DNA of 64,000 nucleotides, taken from contig ONJX01000006.1 in NCBI GenBank assembly GCA_900318255.1, positions 44,162-108,161 on the forward strand, in the 5' to 3' direction. The notes beneath the pieces are model-generated. The model made no database searches. It was given only the letters and a program-made list of their open reading frames with translations, and was not told the origin of the DNA. This stretch comes from an uncultured Prevotellaceae bacterium (GTDB lineage: Bacteria > Bacteroidota > Bacteroidia > Bacteroidales > Muribaculaceae). The position numbers and the translations under genes are program-made. Shown piece after piece: positions 25,224 through 35,124 of the stretch; within the stretch, counting starts at the first letter, position 1, and each line of letters begins with the position of its first letter.

Positions 25224-25723
25224 AGATTGTTACGTTTCTTAATCTCATCGAGTAATTTAATACGTGCTCTGGACAGCAGGCTGCGTGCCGTGCTGCTCTC
25301 AATGCCAAGACGCCTGGCAATTTCGTCGAAACTCCGGCGTTCCACTTGGCGCATGTGAAGCACTGCATATTGAGTGCTGGGCAACCGCCTGATGGTGTCA
25401 TTTAGCCATGCCACTTCTTGCGATGAGATGAGCGACTCGTCGGGACTGATAATCTGCGATGGCAACTCTTTGTTGCTCACCGACATGATGGGCACGCTGT
25501 GGCCCTTGCGATGCAAAGAGACCACGCTGTTGCGAGCCATGACTACCACAAGAGCTTCTATTGAGCGGTAGCGGTCGAGATTGTCACGCATCTGCCACAA
25601 TCGCAGAAGCACGTCTTGCGCCACATCTTCGGCTTGCATTGAATCGGCACCACACGATAGACATGTGGTAATGGCCTTCTTACGCAGCCCAGCCGCCAAT
25701 TGTTCAAACTCTCGCTCATCCAT
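25220..25723 (-). CDS. ECF-type RNA polymerase sigma factor
   Basis: A 167-aa sigma-70 family protein with region 2 (MQAEDVAQDVLLRLWQMRDNLDRY; VVMARNSVVSLHRK) and region 4 (IRRLPSTQYAVLHMRQVERRSFDEIARRLGIESSTARSLLSRARIKL). I start it at ATG 25723; the frame extends to a TTG at 25741 but that adds nothing conserved. It heads an operon with the anti-sigma (4-bp overlap) and a secreted protein. It probably autoregulates; the target promoters cannot be told. Confidence 0.88.
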   Translation of the reverse strand: MDEREFEQLAAGLRKKAITTCLSCGADSMQAEDVAQDVLLRLWQMRDNLDRYRSIEALVVVMARNSVVSLHRKGHSVPIMSVSNKELPSQIISPDESLISSQEVAWLNDTIRRLPSTQYAVLHMRQVERRSFDEIARRLGIESSTARSLLSRARIKLLDEIKKRNNL

Positions 25724-25790
25724 TACACAATAAAGACGCAAAACAAAGCATTTTGCGTCTATGGTTAACCTTTTTTAAGGATGTGGAATC

Positions 25791-27614
25791 TCACCTCTGT
25801 GGATAGAGCTTATTGATCAGGTCGTTGCGGTGCATTTTTTTGAGCGACTTGATGATGTCGGCTTTGTACTTTTTGTCGTACCAGAAGAAATACTTACGCT
25901 GAGCGAGTTTCTCTTCCTTGCTGTGGGCGGTGTAGATGGGCTGCAGGGTGTAAGGGTGCAGACCAGTATAGAACGCCTCGGTGGCCACGGTCATGGGGGT
26001 GGGGGTGAAGTCTTGCACTTGCTCGAGGTGGAAGTTAAGCTCCTTGGTCAATGCTGCAAGCTCTGCCATGTCCATCTCGTGACAGGCTGGGTGCGACGAT
26101 ATAAAATAAGGTATGAGTTGCTGGTTGAGGTGATAGCGCTCGTTCACGCGGTCGAAGATGCGCTTGAACTGCCTGAACAGCTCAAACGATGGCTTGCGCA
26201 TGACGTGGAGCACCGCGTCGCTGGTGTGCTCGGGTGCCACCTTGAGGCGACCCGACACATGGAAGCGTATCAGCTCCTCGTTGTACTGTGCATTAGCCTT
26301 GTCAATCTCGGGGTCGCCACAGCGGTGCATCGACAGGTCGTAGCGCACTCCGCTGCCAATGAACGACTTTTTCACTGCCGGGAGGGCATCCACGCTGTGG
26401 TAGATGTCGAGCAGCGGGCGGTGGTCGTTATTGAGGTTGGGGCAGGGCTTGGGGTGCAGGCACGAGGGGCGTGTGCAGCGCTGGCACCGCTCCAGGTCGT
26501 GGCCATGCATGGCATACATGTTGGCGCTGGGCCCGCCCAGGTCGCTGATGTAGCCCTTGAAGTCGTCCATCATCGTCACTTGCTTGACCTCGCGCATAAT
26601 CGACTCCTTGCTACGCGAGGCAATGAACTTGCCCTGGTGGGCACTGATGGTGCAAAATGCGCAGCCTCCAAAGCAGCCACGGTGCAGGCACACCGAGTGG
26701 CGTATCATCTCGTAGGCCGGGATGCGCTTGCCGCGGTAGCGTGGGTGAGGAAGGCGCGTGTAAGGCAAGTCAAACGAGGCATCCACCTGCTCGGTGGTCA
26801 TGGGCGGGTTCATAGGGTTGACCTTGATGGCCACGTCGCCGGTGGCTTGCCACAGGGTGTGTCCGTGCCAACGGTTGCTCTCTATCTCTATGTTGCGGAA
26901 GTTCTCGGCCTGGCAACGCTTGCTCTCTAGGCATTGCGAGAAGGAGTGCAGCACGATGTTCTCGGCATCGTTCTGGGCGGGAATTTCGCTTAAGGGTCGG
27001 CGTACTACCGTTTGCGGTATGCAGGTCAGGTCCTCAATCTTAGCGCCGCCATCTAGAGCTTGGGCAATAGCGAGGATTGCCACCTCGCCCATGCCGTAAG
27101 TGATGATATCTACCGGCGCGCTTTGCATGATTGATGGCATGAGGCGGTCCTGCCAGTAATCGTAGTGCGACAGTCGCCTGAGCGAAGCCTCGATGCCTCC
27201 AGCCACCACAGGCACGTCGGGGAAGAGTTCTTTTAGTATCTCGCTATAGACAATGGTGGGGTAGTCGGGGCGTGCTCCGGCGCGGCCGTCGGGGGTGTAG
27301 GCATCGTCGCTGCGGCGACGGCGGTTGGCGGTGTAGTGGTTCACCATTGAGTCCATCGCTCCCGCCGAGATGCCAAAGAACAGCCTGGGCTTGCCCAGTT
27401 TCTTGAAGTCGCGCAGGTCGTCGCGCCAGTTGGGCTGCGGCACCACAGCCACGTTGTAGCCATGCGCCTCCAGGGTGCGCCCAATCACTGCCGTGCCCAT
27501 TGAGGGGTGGTCGATATAGGCGTCGCCCGTGAAGAGTATCACGTCGATGTGATCCCATCCCAGGTGCTCTATCTCCTTCTTGGTGGTTGGCAACCACTGT
27601 CCCTCGATTTTCAT
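25791..27614 (-). CDS. ygiQ: YgiQ-family radical SAM protein
   Basis: A 607-aa protein of the YgiQ (UPF0313) group: N-terminal B12-binding-like region (DVILFTGDAYIDHPSMGTAVIGR, LEAHGYNVAVVPQP), then the radical SAM cluster GCFGGCAFC near residue 315, then DLGGPSANMY and a C-terminal part with FTPTPMTVATEAFYTG typical of this family. The length matches. The reaction is unknown for the family. It is monocistronic, with a REP-like palindrome just upstream. Confidence 0.92.
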   Translation of the reverse strand: MKIEGQWLPTTKKEIEHLGWDHIDVILFTGDAYIDHPSMGTAVIGRTLEAHGYNVAVVPQPNWRDDLRDFKKLGKPRLFFGISAGAMDSMVNHYTANRRRRSDDAYTPDGRAGARPDYPTIVYSEILKELFPDVPVVAGGIEASLRRLSHYDYWQDRLMPSIMQSAPVDIITYGMGEVAILAIAQALDGGAKIEDLTCIPQTVVRRPLSEIPAQNDAENIVLHSFSQCLESKRCQAENFRNIEIESNRWHGHTLWQATGDVAIKVNPMNPPMTTEQVDASFDLPYTRLPHPRYRGKRIPAYEMIRHSVCLHRGCFGGCAFCTISAHQGKFIASRSKESIMREVKQVTMMDDFKGYISDLGGPSANMYAMHGHDLERCQRCTRPSCLHPKPCPNLNNDHRPLLDIYHSVDALPAVKKSFIGSGVRYDLSMHRCGDPEIDKANAQYNEELIRFHVSGRLKVAPEHTSDAVLHVMRKPSFELFRQFKRIFDRVNERYHLNQQLIPYFISSHPACHEMDMAELAALTKELNFHLEQVQDFTPTPMTVATEAFYTGLHPYTLQPIYTAHSKEEKLAQRKYFFWYDKKYKADIIKSLKKMHRNDLINKLYPQR

Positions 27615-27633
27615 TGCTGGTAGTTATTTGTTT

Positions 27634-27676
27634 ATGTTGCGTTGACAACTTGTATGTTGCGTTGACAACGCAACAT
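27634..27676. repeat. REP-like palindrome, copy 3 with an extra half-copy
   Basis: A half-copy ATGTTGCGTTGACAAC (27634-27649) is followed by a full perfect palindrome (27654-27676; ATGTTGCGTTG-A-CAACGCAACAT). It lies between ygiQ and uvrB and ~2.3 kb from a RAYT gene. Confidence 0.75.
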
Positions 27677-27685
27677 ACTGGACAA

Positions 27686-29773
<2,088 letters not shown>

Positions 29774-29799
29774 TTCCTGTCTAAAAAAATATCTTGCCA

Positions 29800-29831
29800 C
29801 AAAGGTAGTGATTTTATCGTTAATGTGCAAA
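29800..29831 (-). promoter_or_regulatory. Promoter of uvrB
   Basis: On the minus strand: TTTG at 29828-29831, a 20-bp spacer, then -7 box TACCTTTG (complement of 29800-29807), about 27 nt upstream of the uvrB ATG. The same 32-bp sequence with four changes is the promoter of the RAYT gene at 30908-30939. Confidence 0.7.
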
Positions 29832-29940
29832 CCGGCGGTTTGCAATACTGGACTACAGTGGCGGCTGCTGTGGCTGGCACTGCTGGCGCTGCTGGTGGTG
29901 TGCTTGCTGGTGTGGTTGTGTATTGCAAGCCGGTGGCTTG
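29826..29940. repeat. Paired REP-like palindromes (BIME-like) at the 3' side of the RAYT gene
   Basis: Palindrome 1: TGCAAACCG-G-CGGTTTGCA (29826-29844). Palindrome 2: CAAGCC-GGT-GGCTTG (29926-29940). TGCAATAC (29841-29848) and GTATTGCA (29920-29927) put the two units in inverted orientation. Between them is a G/C/T stretch with GCTGCTGG-type repeats. Confidence 0.7.
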
Positions 29941-29946
29941 TAGGTC

Positions 29947-30903
29947 TTAGAGTTCTTCCACTATTATCCTTGCCAGTTCATTGAGCTGAAGGCATTGCTC
30001 CCGTGAAATTGTCTTGCGGTCGTTGTGGTGTGGCCAGGGGGCTATTAGTAGCAGCTTCCCCTCGGAGCAGGCTTTGAACTGCCGTCCTTGAGGCTTCTGG
30101 TGTTTTGCGAATCCGTTTTCAAGGAGTATTATTTGAGGAAAGCCCTCTAGAAAGCCGCATTTCATGATTTCTTTTTCTCCATGGCTAATGCATGGGGATA
30201 CCAGCACAATGTCTTTGTTGGCACATTCTTTAAGCAGTTGCCTTGAGGCTTCTATTTCCTCCTCGCTCATTTTTCGCGAACATTGCACTTGCTTTTTTAC
30301 AGGATGATTGAGCAAGAAACGATTGCCCATGATTTCAACCTGTGTGTTGCCTATTGCGATGTTATGATAGACTGTGAAATAGTTGGGCTGCGATTTTTTT
30401 ATCCACAATCTCAGAGGATTTTCTTCTACATACCGGCACATCTGCTCGAGTTGCCCGCTGCGTTGCAAAATCCTGTCGTGATAACTCTCCTCCCAGAGAG
30501 TGCCATCGTGAGCCTTGTTGCTGTCTTTCTTGAAGTAACCGATGATTTTACCTAAATGAACTGGAAGCCTTTGCGTCACATGGATTATCCCATGCAAGTG
30601 GTCGGGCATGATTTGTAGAGAAAAAAGCTTGATCTCGGGGTGATGGATGTGGATGTTGAACCATTCATCGCGCACCAAGCAGCCCAGGCTGGTCAATTCC
30701 ACCCAGGGGTGTGGGTGATTGTTGTCGCTGCTTTGCAATGTCCCGAGGAGTGATTTGTGGTCTTTCACCACAATGGTGATCATGTAGATGCAGGGAGCCT
30801 GGTAGTCGTGCTCGCTCATGCGGCGAAGCATCGACGGTTTTTTCTCTATTGCAGGATGCTTCTTTATCCAAGCCTTGCGTTGCTTGTTTCTCTTGTCTTC
30901 CAT
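29947..30903 (-). CDS. RAYT-type (Y1/IS200-like) transposase with C-terminal extension
   Basis: A 318-aa protein. Residues ~25-170 are an HUH single-strand transposase: QIMPDHLHGIIHV gives the HUH pair His102/His104, VHLGKIIGYFKKDSNK and YHDRIL follow, and Tyr158 in RYVEENP is a candidate nucleophile. Residues ~180-318 are an added domain with cysteines (VSPCISHGEKEI, FPQIILLENGFA, LLLIAPWPHHNDRKTI) that recalls nucleotide-binding SLOG/DprA-like folds but is not identified with certainty. RAYTs process REP palindromes; REP-like pairs lie 7 bp past its stop. Its start codon is 4 nt after a perfect -7 box. Confidence 0.75.
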   Translation of the reverse strand: MEDKRNKQRKAWIKKHPAIEKKPSMLRRMSEHDYQAPCIYMITIVVKDHKSLLGTLQSSDNNHPHPWVELTSLGCLVRDEWFNIHIHHPEIKLFSLQIMPDHLHGIIHVTQRLPVHLGKIIGYFKKDSNKAHDGTLWEESYHDRILQRSGQLEQMCRYVEENPLRLWIKKSQPNYFTVYHNIAIGNTQVEIMGNRFLLNHPVKKQVQCSRKMSEEEIEASRQLLKECANKDIVLVSPCISHGEKEIMKCGFLEGFPQIILLENGFAKHQKPQGRQFKACSEGKLLLIAPWPHHNDRKTISREQCLQLNELARIIVEEL

Positions 30904-30907
30904 GCAA

Positions 30908-30939
30908 CAAAGATAGTGGTTTTATTGTTTATGTGCAAA
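30908..30939 (-). promoter_or_regulatory. Promoter of the RAYT gene
   Basis: TTTG (complement of 30936-30939), 20 bp, TATCTTTG (complement of 30908-30915). The ATG begins at 30903, four bases downstream, so a leaderless mRNA is expected. It is 28/32 identical to the uvrB promoter. Confidence 0.65.
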
Positions 30940-31009
30940 GATGAAGCCTCGTTAATACTTTTTTACATCAAAAGATTAGGGAAGTTTATAGTTATAACAA
31001 TTTTTTTTG

Positions 31010-31017
31010 TAAATTTG
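31010..31017 (+). promoter_or_regulatory. -7 box (TAAATTTG) for the oxoamine synthase gene
   Basis: A TAnnTTTG match ~53 nt upstream of the ATG; the expected -33 region is AT-rich with no clear TTTG. Confidence 0.45.
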
Positions 31018-31070
31018 CAAGCTGAAATAATAGGTAATAAATAAAATACTACCGCAATTAAGAAGATTTT

Positions 31071-32258
31071 ATGAAGCTACTACAACAGAAGTTGGCGAGT
31101 TACACCGAGCCTCAAAAGGCAAAGGCAGCAGGCATTTATCCTTATTTCCGTGCCATTTCTAGCGAGCAGGACACCGAGGTCATCATTGGTGGCAAGAAGG
31201 TGCTCATGTTTGGCTCTAACTGTTACTCGGGTCTCGTGAATGACCCTCGTGTGCGTGAGGCAGCCATCCAGGCTACCATGAAATATGGCACTGGTCTTGC
31301 CGGCTCGCCATTCCTGAATGGCACTCTCGACATTCATAAGGACTTGGAGAAGAAACTTGCCGCCTACGCTGGCAAGGAGGACGCAATGATCTACAGCACC
31401 GGCTTTGAGGTGAACCTCGGTGTTGTGTCATGCCTGACGGGTCGTGAAGACTACATCCTGTGGGACGAGCAGGACCATGCCTCGATTATTGAGGGCCGTA
31501 GGCTGTCGTTCTCGCAGTCACTCAAATATAAGCACAACGACATGGCGTCGCTCGAGGCGCAATTGCAGAAATGCAAGCCCGACAAGGTGAAGCTCATCGT
31601 CACCGACGGCGTGTTCTCGATGGAAGGCGACGTGTGCAAGCTTCCCGATATCGTGGAGTTGGCTCATAAATATGATGCTTGCATCATGGTTGATGAGGCT
31701 CATGGCATAGGCGTGTTTGGTAACGGCGGGCGCGGTGTGTGCGACCACTTTGGCTTGACCGATGAGGTTGACCTCATCATGGGCACCTTCAGCAAGTCGT
31801 TTGCTTCGCTGGGAGGCTTCATCGCTACCGATGAGGTGATTACCAACTACCTGCGCCACCATAGCCGCAGCTACATCTTCACCGCCAGCATCACTCCTGC
31901 TGCCACAGCTGCCGTGAGTGCTGCTCTCGACATCATGCTTGCCGAGCCCGAGCGCCAGGAGCGCCTGTGGGAGAACACCCACTATGCACTTGAGGGCTTC
32001 CGCGCTATGGGTTGCGAGATTGGTCACACCGAGACCCCAATCATCCCGCTCTTCATTCGCGACAACAACCTCACATTCCTTATCACTCGTGAACTTCTCG
32101 ACGAGGGCATCTTCGTCAATCCAGTGGTGTCGCCGGCTGTTGCACCCACCGACACGCTCATCCGTTTCAGCCTCATGGCTACCCACACCCGCGAACAGGT
32201 GACCATCGCGCTCGAGAAGATACAAAAGGTGTTCCGCAGCCACAACCTCATCCCGTAG
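31071..32258 (+). CDS. spt: Alpha-oxoamine synthase, probable serine palmitoyltransferase
   Basis: A 395-aa PLP enzyme of the KBL/BioF/SPT family. Family marks are GTGLAGSPFLNGTLDIH, DEQDHASIIEGRRLS, the Asp of VDEAHGIGVFG and the PLP lysine in GTFSKSFASLGGF. The sequence as a whole resembles the Bacteroides SPT, which condenses serine with palmitoyl-CoA as first step of sphingolipid synthesis; BioF or glycine C-acetyltransferase activity cannot be excluded. It acts in the cytoplasm. A strong terminator follows, so it is monocistronic. Confidence 0.8.
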   Translation: MKLLQQKLASYTEPQKAKAAGIYPYFRAISSEQDTEVIIGGKKVLMFGSNCYSGLVNDPRVREAAIQATMKYGTGLAGSPFLNGTLDIHKDLEKKLAAYAGKEDAMIYSTGFEVNLGVVSCLTGREDYILWDEQDHASIIEGRRLSFSQSLKYKHNDMASLEAQLQKCKPDKVKLIVTDGVFSMEGDVCKLPDIVELAHKYDACIMVDEAHGIGVFGNGGRGVCDHFGLTDEVDLIMGTFSKSFASLGGFIATDEVITNYLRHHSRSYIFTASITPAATAAVSAALDIMLAEPERQERLWENTHYALEGFRAMGCEIGHTETPIIPLFIRDNNLTFLITRELLDEGIFVNPVVSPAVAPTDTLIRFSLMATHTREQVTIALEKIQKVFRSHNLIP

Positions 32259-32284
32259 AATTTATCGATAAACCTAATAGATTA

Positions 32285-32320
32285 AAGGATGTGTCAGAGC
32301 GATTGTCACATCCTTTTTTT
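32285..32320 (+). terminator. Terminator after the oxoamine synthase gene
   Basis: AAGGATGTG (32285-32293) pairs perfectly with CACATCCTT (32307-32315), followed by a T-run to 32320. It also shows that the tilS start is downstream of it. Confidence 0.85.
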
Positions 32321-32326
32321 AGTAAG

Positions 32327-33652
32327 ATGCTTGTTGAGAAAGTAAAATCGTTTATAGGGAGTCGTTTGATTAATGACGACCAGCCGGTGCTGGTGGCGCT
32401 CAGCGGCGGTGCCGACTCGGTGGCATTGCTGCGTGTGCTGCTCGCTCTGGGCTATGAATGCCGTGCTGCCCATTGCAATTTTCACCTGCGTGGCGAGGAG
32501 AGCAACCGCGACGAGCAGTTTGTCGCCGCCCTGTGCAATAAGCTGAATGTTGCGCTCGACGTGAAGCACTTTGATGTGCCTGCCTGCATGAGCGAGCATG
32601 GCGTGTCGATGGAGATGGCTTGCCGCCAGTTGCGCTATGAGTGGTTTGAAGAGCTGCGCAAGGAGCGTGGCTGTGGCTGCATAGCAGTGGCTCATCACAA
32701 CGACGACAACATTGAGACACTCTTCCTCAATGCCCTGCGAGGCACAGGCATTGCAGGGCTCACAGGCATGAAGCCGAGAAACGGAGTGGTGGTGCGTCCG
32801 CTACTGTGCGTGTCGCGAGCCGAAATCTTGGCGTGGCTAGGCGAGATAAAGCAGGACTATGTGACCGATAGCACCAACCTTGAGAATGATGCTCGCCGCA
32901 ACCGCTTGCGCAATATTGTCTTGCCAGCCTTGTACAAAGAATTTCCTGGAGCAAAAGATGCGTTGTTGACCACGATAGAGAACGTGCGGCAGTGCAATGA
33001 GCTCTACTGTGAGAGCGTGGGAGTGATGCGCAACATTGTGAGCGACCGTGAGGGTGACTCCATCGTTATTGACCTTGAGATTCTCAATAGCTTTGAAAAT
33101 AGAGAAATGCTGCTTTATGAAATCCTCAAACCGTTAGGATTCAACAGTGAGCAGTGCAGCAATATGCTCACAAGTGCTGTGGGCAGGCATTTCACTACGT
33201 CAAGCCACATGGCTGCCATTAACCGAGCCACAATTGATGTCTTTCCATTGCAACCGCGTGATGAGAATGTCTATATTGTGAATTTGGATGGCGATAAAGT
33301 GGTGGAGCCAGTAGCATTGGAAATCATTCATGTGGAAGATGAGGCGTTCTCGCCAGCGATGGTTGACGGCAAATGCACTATTGCCTTGAGCAATGAGATT
33401 TTGCAATGCTCCCAGGTGCTGCTGCGCCATTGGCGTGGAGGAGATAGGTTCAAGCCTTTTGGAATGCACGGCAGCAAGCTCGTCAGTGACCTGTTCACCG
33501 ACCTCAAACTCAGTGAGAAAGAAAAAAACGCTGCTTGGCTGCTTGAGGCCGATGGAGAAATTGTGTGGGTGCTTGGCTACCGGGCGGCACAGCTCTTTAG
33601 GGTGCCAGCCAAGTGTTCACAATTCTTGATTTTGAAACTCCAGCTACCTTGA
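32327..33652 (+). CDS. tilS: tRNA(Ile)-lysidine synthase
   Basis: A 441-aa N-type ATP pyrophosphatase that changes C34 of tRNA-Ile(CAU) to lysidine, so that AUA is read as Ile. The PP-loop SGGADS is at residues 26-31, HCNFHLRGEESNRDEQF and AHHNDDNIETLFLNALRGTG follow, then TNLENDARRNRLRN, and a C-terminal TilS domain (LRHWRGGDRFKPFGMHGSKLVSDLF). The frame is open from GTG 32291, but that start lies inside the preceding terminator, so ATG 32327 is used. It ends 5 bp from the convergent thioredoxin-fold gene. Confidence 0.94.
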   Translation: MLVEKVKSFIGSRLINDDQPVLVALSGGADSVALLRVLLALGYECRAAHCNFHLRGEESNRDEQFVAALCNKLNVALDVKHFDVPACMSEHGVSMEMACRQLRYEWFEELRKERGCGCIAVAHHNDDNIETLFLNALRGTGIAGLTGMKPRNGVVVRPLLCVSRAEILAWLGEIKQDYVTDSTNLENDARRNRLRNIVLPALYKEFPGAKDALLTTIENVRQCNELYCESVGVMRNIVSDREGDSIVIDLEILNSFENREMLLYEILKPLGFNSEQCSNMLTSAVGRHFTTSSHMAAINRATIDVFPLQPRDENVYIVNLDGDKVVEPVALEIIHVEDEAFSPAMVDGKCTIALSNEILQCSQVLLRHWRGGDRFKPFGMHGSKLVSDLFTDLKLSEKEKNAAWLLEADGEIVWVLGYRAAQLFRVPAKCSQFLILKLQLP

Positions 33653-33657
33653 TGTGA

Positions 33658-34482
33658 TTACCTGCGCCACACGGTGTCGAGCTTCTCGTCGATGGTGCTG
33701 TCTTCCATGCCTTTTAGTTTGTTCATGGCCTTTATCACGCGGTTGAGGCTTGCCTCGTTTTTGAGTATCACGCGCTTGTCGCGGTCGAGGAGGTAGAACA
33801 GTGGCATTGTCATCAGGTCGTAGGTCTGCTGCCCTTCAATCTCTTGCTTGTAGTCCCAGCCGTTGATGATAAAGGTGGGGAAGGGTTCTAAATGCCACTC
33901 TTGCACGTTGTCGTAAGGATATATGCCTATCACTGTCAACGTGCTGTCGCTCACCATGTTCTTGAGGGTGGTGCAGGTGTCGAGCCGCTCTTTCACCTTG
34001 GCGCACGACAGGCACTCGGGGTCGTTGAAATATATCAAGGTGTAGGGCGTGTTAATATCGCTCAACTTGCGGTGATTGCCGTCAAGTGTCTCATAGTCAA
34101 TATCGTGGGCAACAATGCCTGGAACATTCTTGCGGGTGACATCGAGCATCATCTTGGGCCGCAAGCGCTCGTTGTCGCTCAGGCACGATGCTGAGGCGGC
34201 GTGTTCCATAACCAGAGCAAAAAGCTCCTCGTTGTGATAGTCCCAGGTAGGCTCTGAGAGCATCTCCTCAAGGCTTGCTATCAGTCTTTTGTATTCTTTG
34301 CTACTTGCTTGAGCCGTTGCATCAAGCCACTTTGTCAATTCGGTTATGGCTTTAGGGCGCGGCATGGACTCAACTTCTGCTAAAAACTTGTCAGGAGTTT
34401 TCTGTGCAGTTGTCTCACTTGTCATCGCCAGCGCAGCAAAGATTATGAGTAAAAACAATATGAAAGGCTGTGTCTTTTTCAC
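33658..34482 (-). CDS. Secreted DUF5106/thioredoxin-fold protein
   Basis: A 274-aa exported protein: signal peptide MKKTQPFILFLLIIFAALAM, an all-helical N-terminal part (~30-120) as in DUF5106 proteins, and a thioredoxin-like C-terminal part with YFNDPECLSCAKVKERL (redox pair Cys157/Cys160) and TMPLFYLLDRDKRVILK. The CxxC is intact, so it may act in periplasmic thiol redox. The start codon is GTG (34482); no ATG would keep the signal peptide. A -7 box TAATTTTG ends 4 nt before the GTG, again hinting at a leaderless mRNA. Confidence 0.75.
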   Translation of the reverse strand: MKKTQPFILFLLIIFAALAMTSETTAQKTPDKFLAEVESMPRPKAITELTKWLDATAQASSKEYKRLIASLEEMLSEPTWDYHNEELFALVMEHAASASCLSDNERLRPKMMLDVTRKNVPGIVAHDIDYETLDGNHRKLSDINTPYTLIYFNDPECLSCAKVKERLDTCTTLKNMVSDSTLTVIGIYPYDNVQEWHLEPFPTFIINGWDYKQEIEGQQTYDLMTMPLFYLLDRDKRVILKNEASLNRVIKAMNKLKGMEDSTIDEKLDTVWRR

Positions 34483-34486
34483 GTTG

Positions 34487-34494
34487 CAAAATTA
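34487..34494 (-). promoter_or_regulatory. -7 box (TAATTTTG) 4 nt from the GTG start
   Basis: The complement of 34487-34494 reads TAATTTTG. The start codon is at 34482, leaving 4 nt. No -33 box is evident. Confidence 0.5.
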
Positions 34495-34599
34495 CACATC
34501 TTTATATTTGTGCCTCTATCTAAAATGCTAAAAAAACAAAATGTTACATTGATTTATAAAAAAACAACTACTAATAACAAAGAACTGAAAACTATTTGC

Positions 34600-34607
34600 T
34601 ACCTTTG
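34600..34607 (+). promoter_or_regulatory. -7 box (TACCTTTG) for the ybaK-aroC-radical SAM genes
   Basis: TACCTTTG lies 23 nt upstream of the ybaK ATG; no clear -33 element at the usual distance. Confidence 0.45.
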
Positions 34608-34630
34608 CTACAACAAATCAAGTGACGCTA

Positions 34631-35122
34631 ATGAAAAAATTACAGAAAACCAATGCTGCAAGATTGCTCGACAGAGCTAAGGTGCCCTACGACCTCATTG
34701 CCTACGAGGTGGATGAGAGTGACCTCTCGGCAGGTCATCTTGCCGCAACGATAGGTGAGGATATTAATCAGGTGTTCAAGACTTTGGTGCTCTTTGGCGA
34801 GAAGACTAAGCATTTTGTGTGCGTTATTCCTGGCGACCATGAAGTGGATCTTAAGAAGGCTGCTAAGTTAAGTGGCAACAAGAAGGTTGACCTGATTGCT
34901 ATGAAAGACTTGCTGCCGACCACTGGCTACATTCGTGGCGGCTGCTCGCCCATAGGCATGAAAAAGCCTTTCCCCACTTTCATTCACGAGACGTGTATGC
35001 AATTTGAGCACATCTTTGTGAGCGCGGGTATGCGTGGCTTGCAACTGAAGATTGCTCCACAGGCACTTGTCGATTTTGTGGGTGCAACAGTGTGTGACTT
35101 GATAAAAGAAGCAGAGGAATAA
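34631..35122 (+). CDS. ybaK: Cys-tRNA(Pro) deacylase (YbaK/EbsC type)
   Basis: A 163-aa trans-editing protein of the YbaK/ProX superfamily: TNAARLLDRAKVPYDLIAYE at the N-terminus, VFKTLVLFGE containing the conserved Lys, and GYIRGGCSPIGMKKPFPTFI, the G-G-x-S-P-x-G loop that binds the aminoacyl-tRNA end. It hydrolyses mischarged Cys-tRNA(Pro). The frame starts at GTG 34622 but ATG 34631 fits the family start. It is 2 bp upstream of aroC and likely co-transcribed. Confidence 0.92.
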   Translation: MKKLQKTNAARLLDRAKVPYDLIAYEVDESDLSAGHLAATIGEDINQVFKTLVLFGEKTKHFVCVIPGDHEVDLKKAAKLSGNKKVDLIAMKDLLPTTGYIRGGCSPIGMKKPFPTFIHETCMQFEHIFVSAGMRGLQLKIAPQALVDFVGATVCDLIKEAEE

Positions 35123-35124
35123 TC

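Noticed and set aside
25830..26930. A 366-codon plus-strand frame inside ygiQ
   Set aside because: Antisense to a clear YgiQ radical SAM gene; no motif and no promoter.
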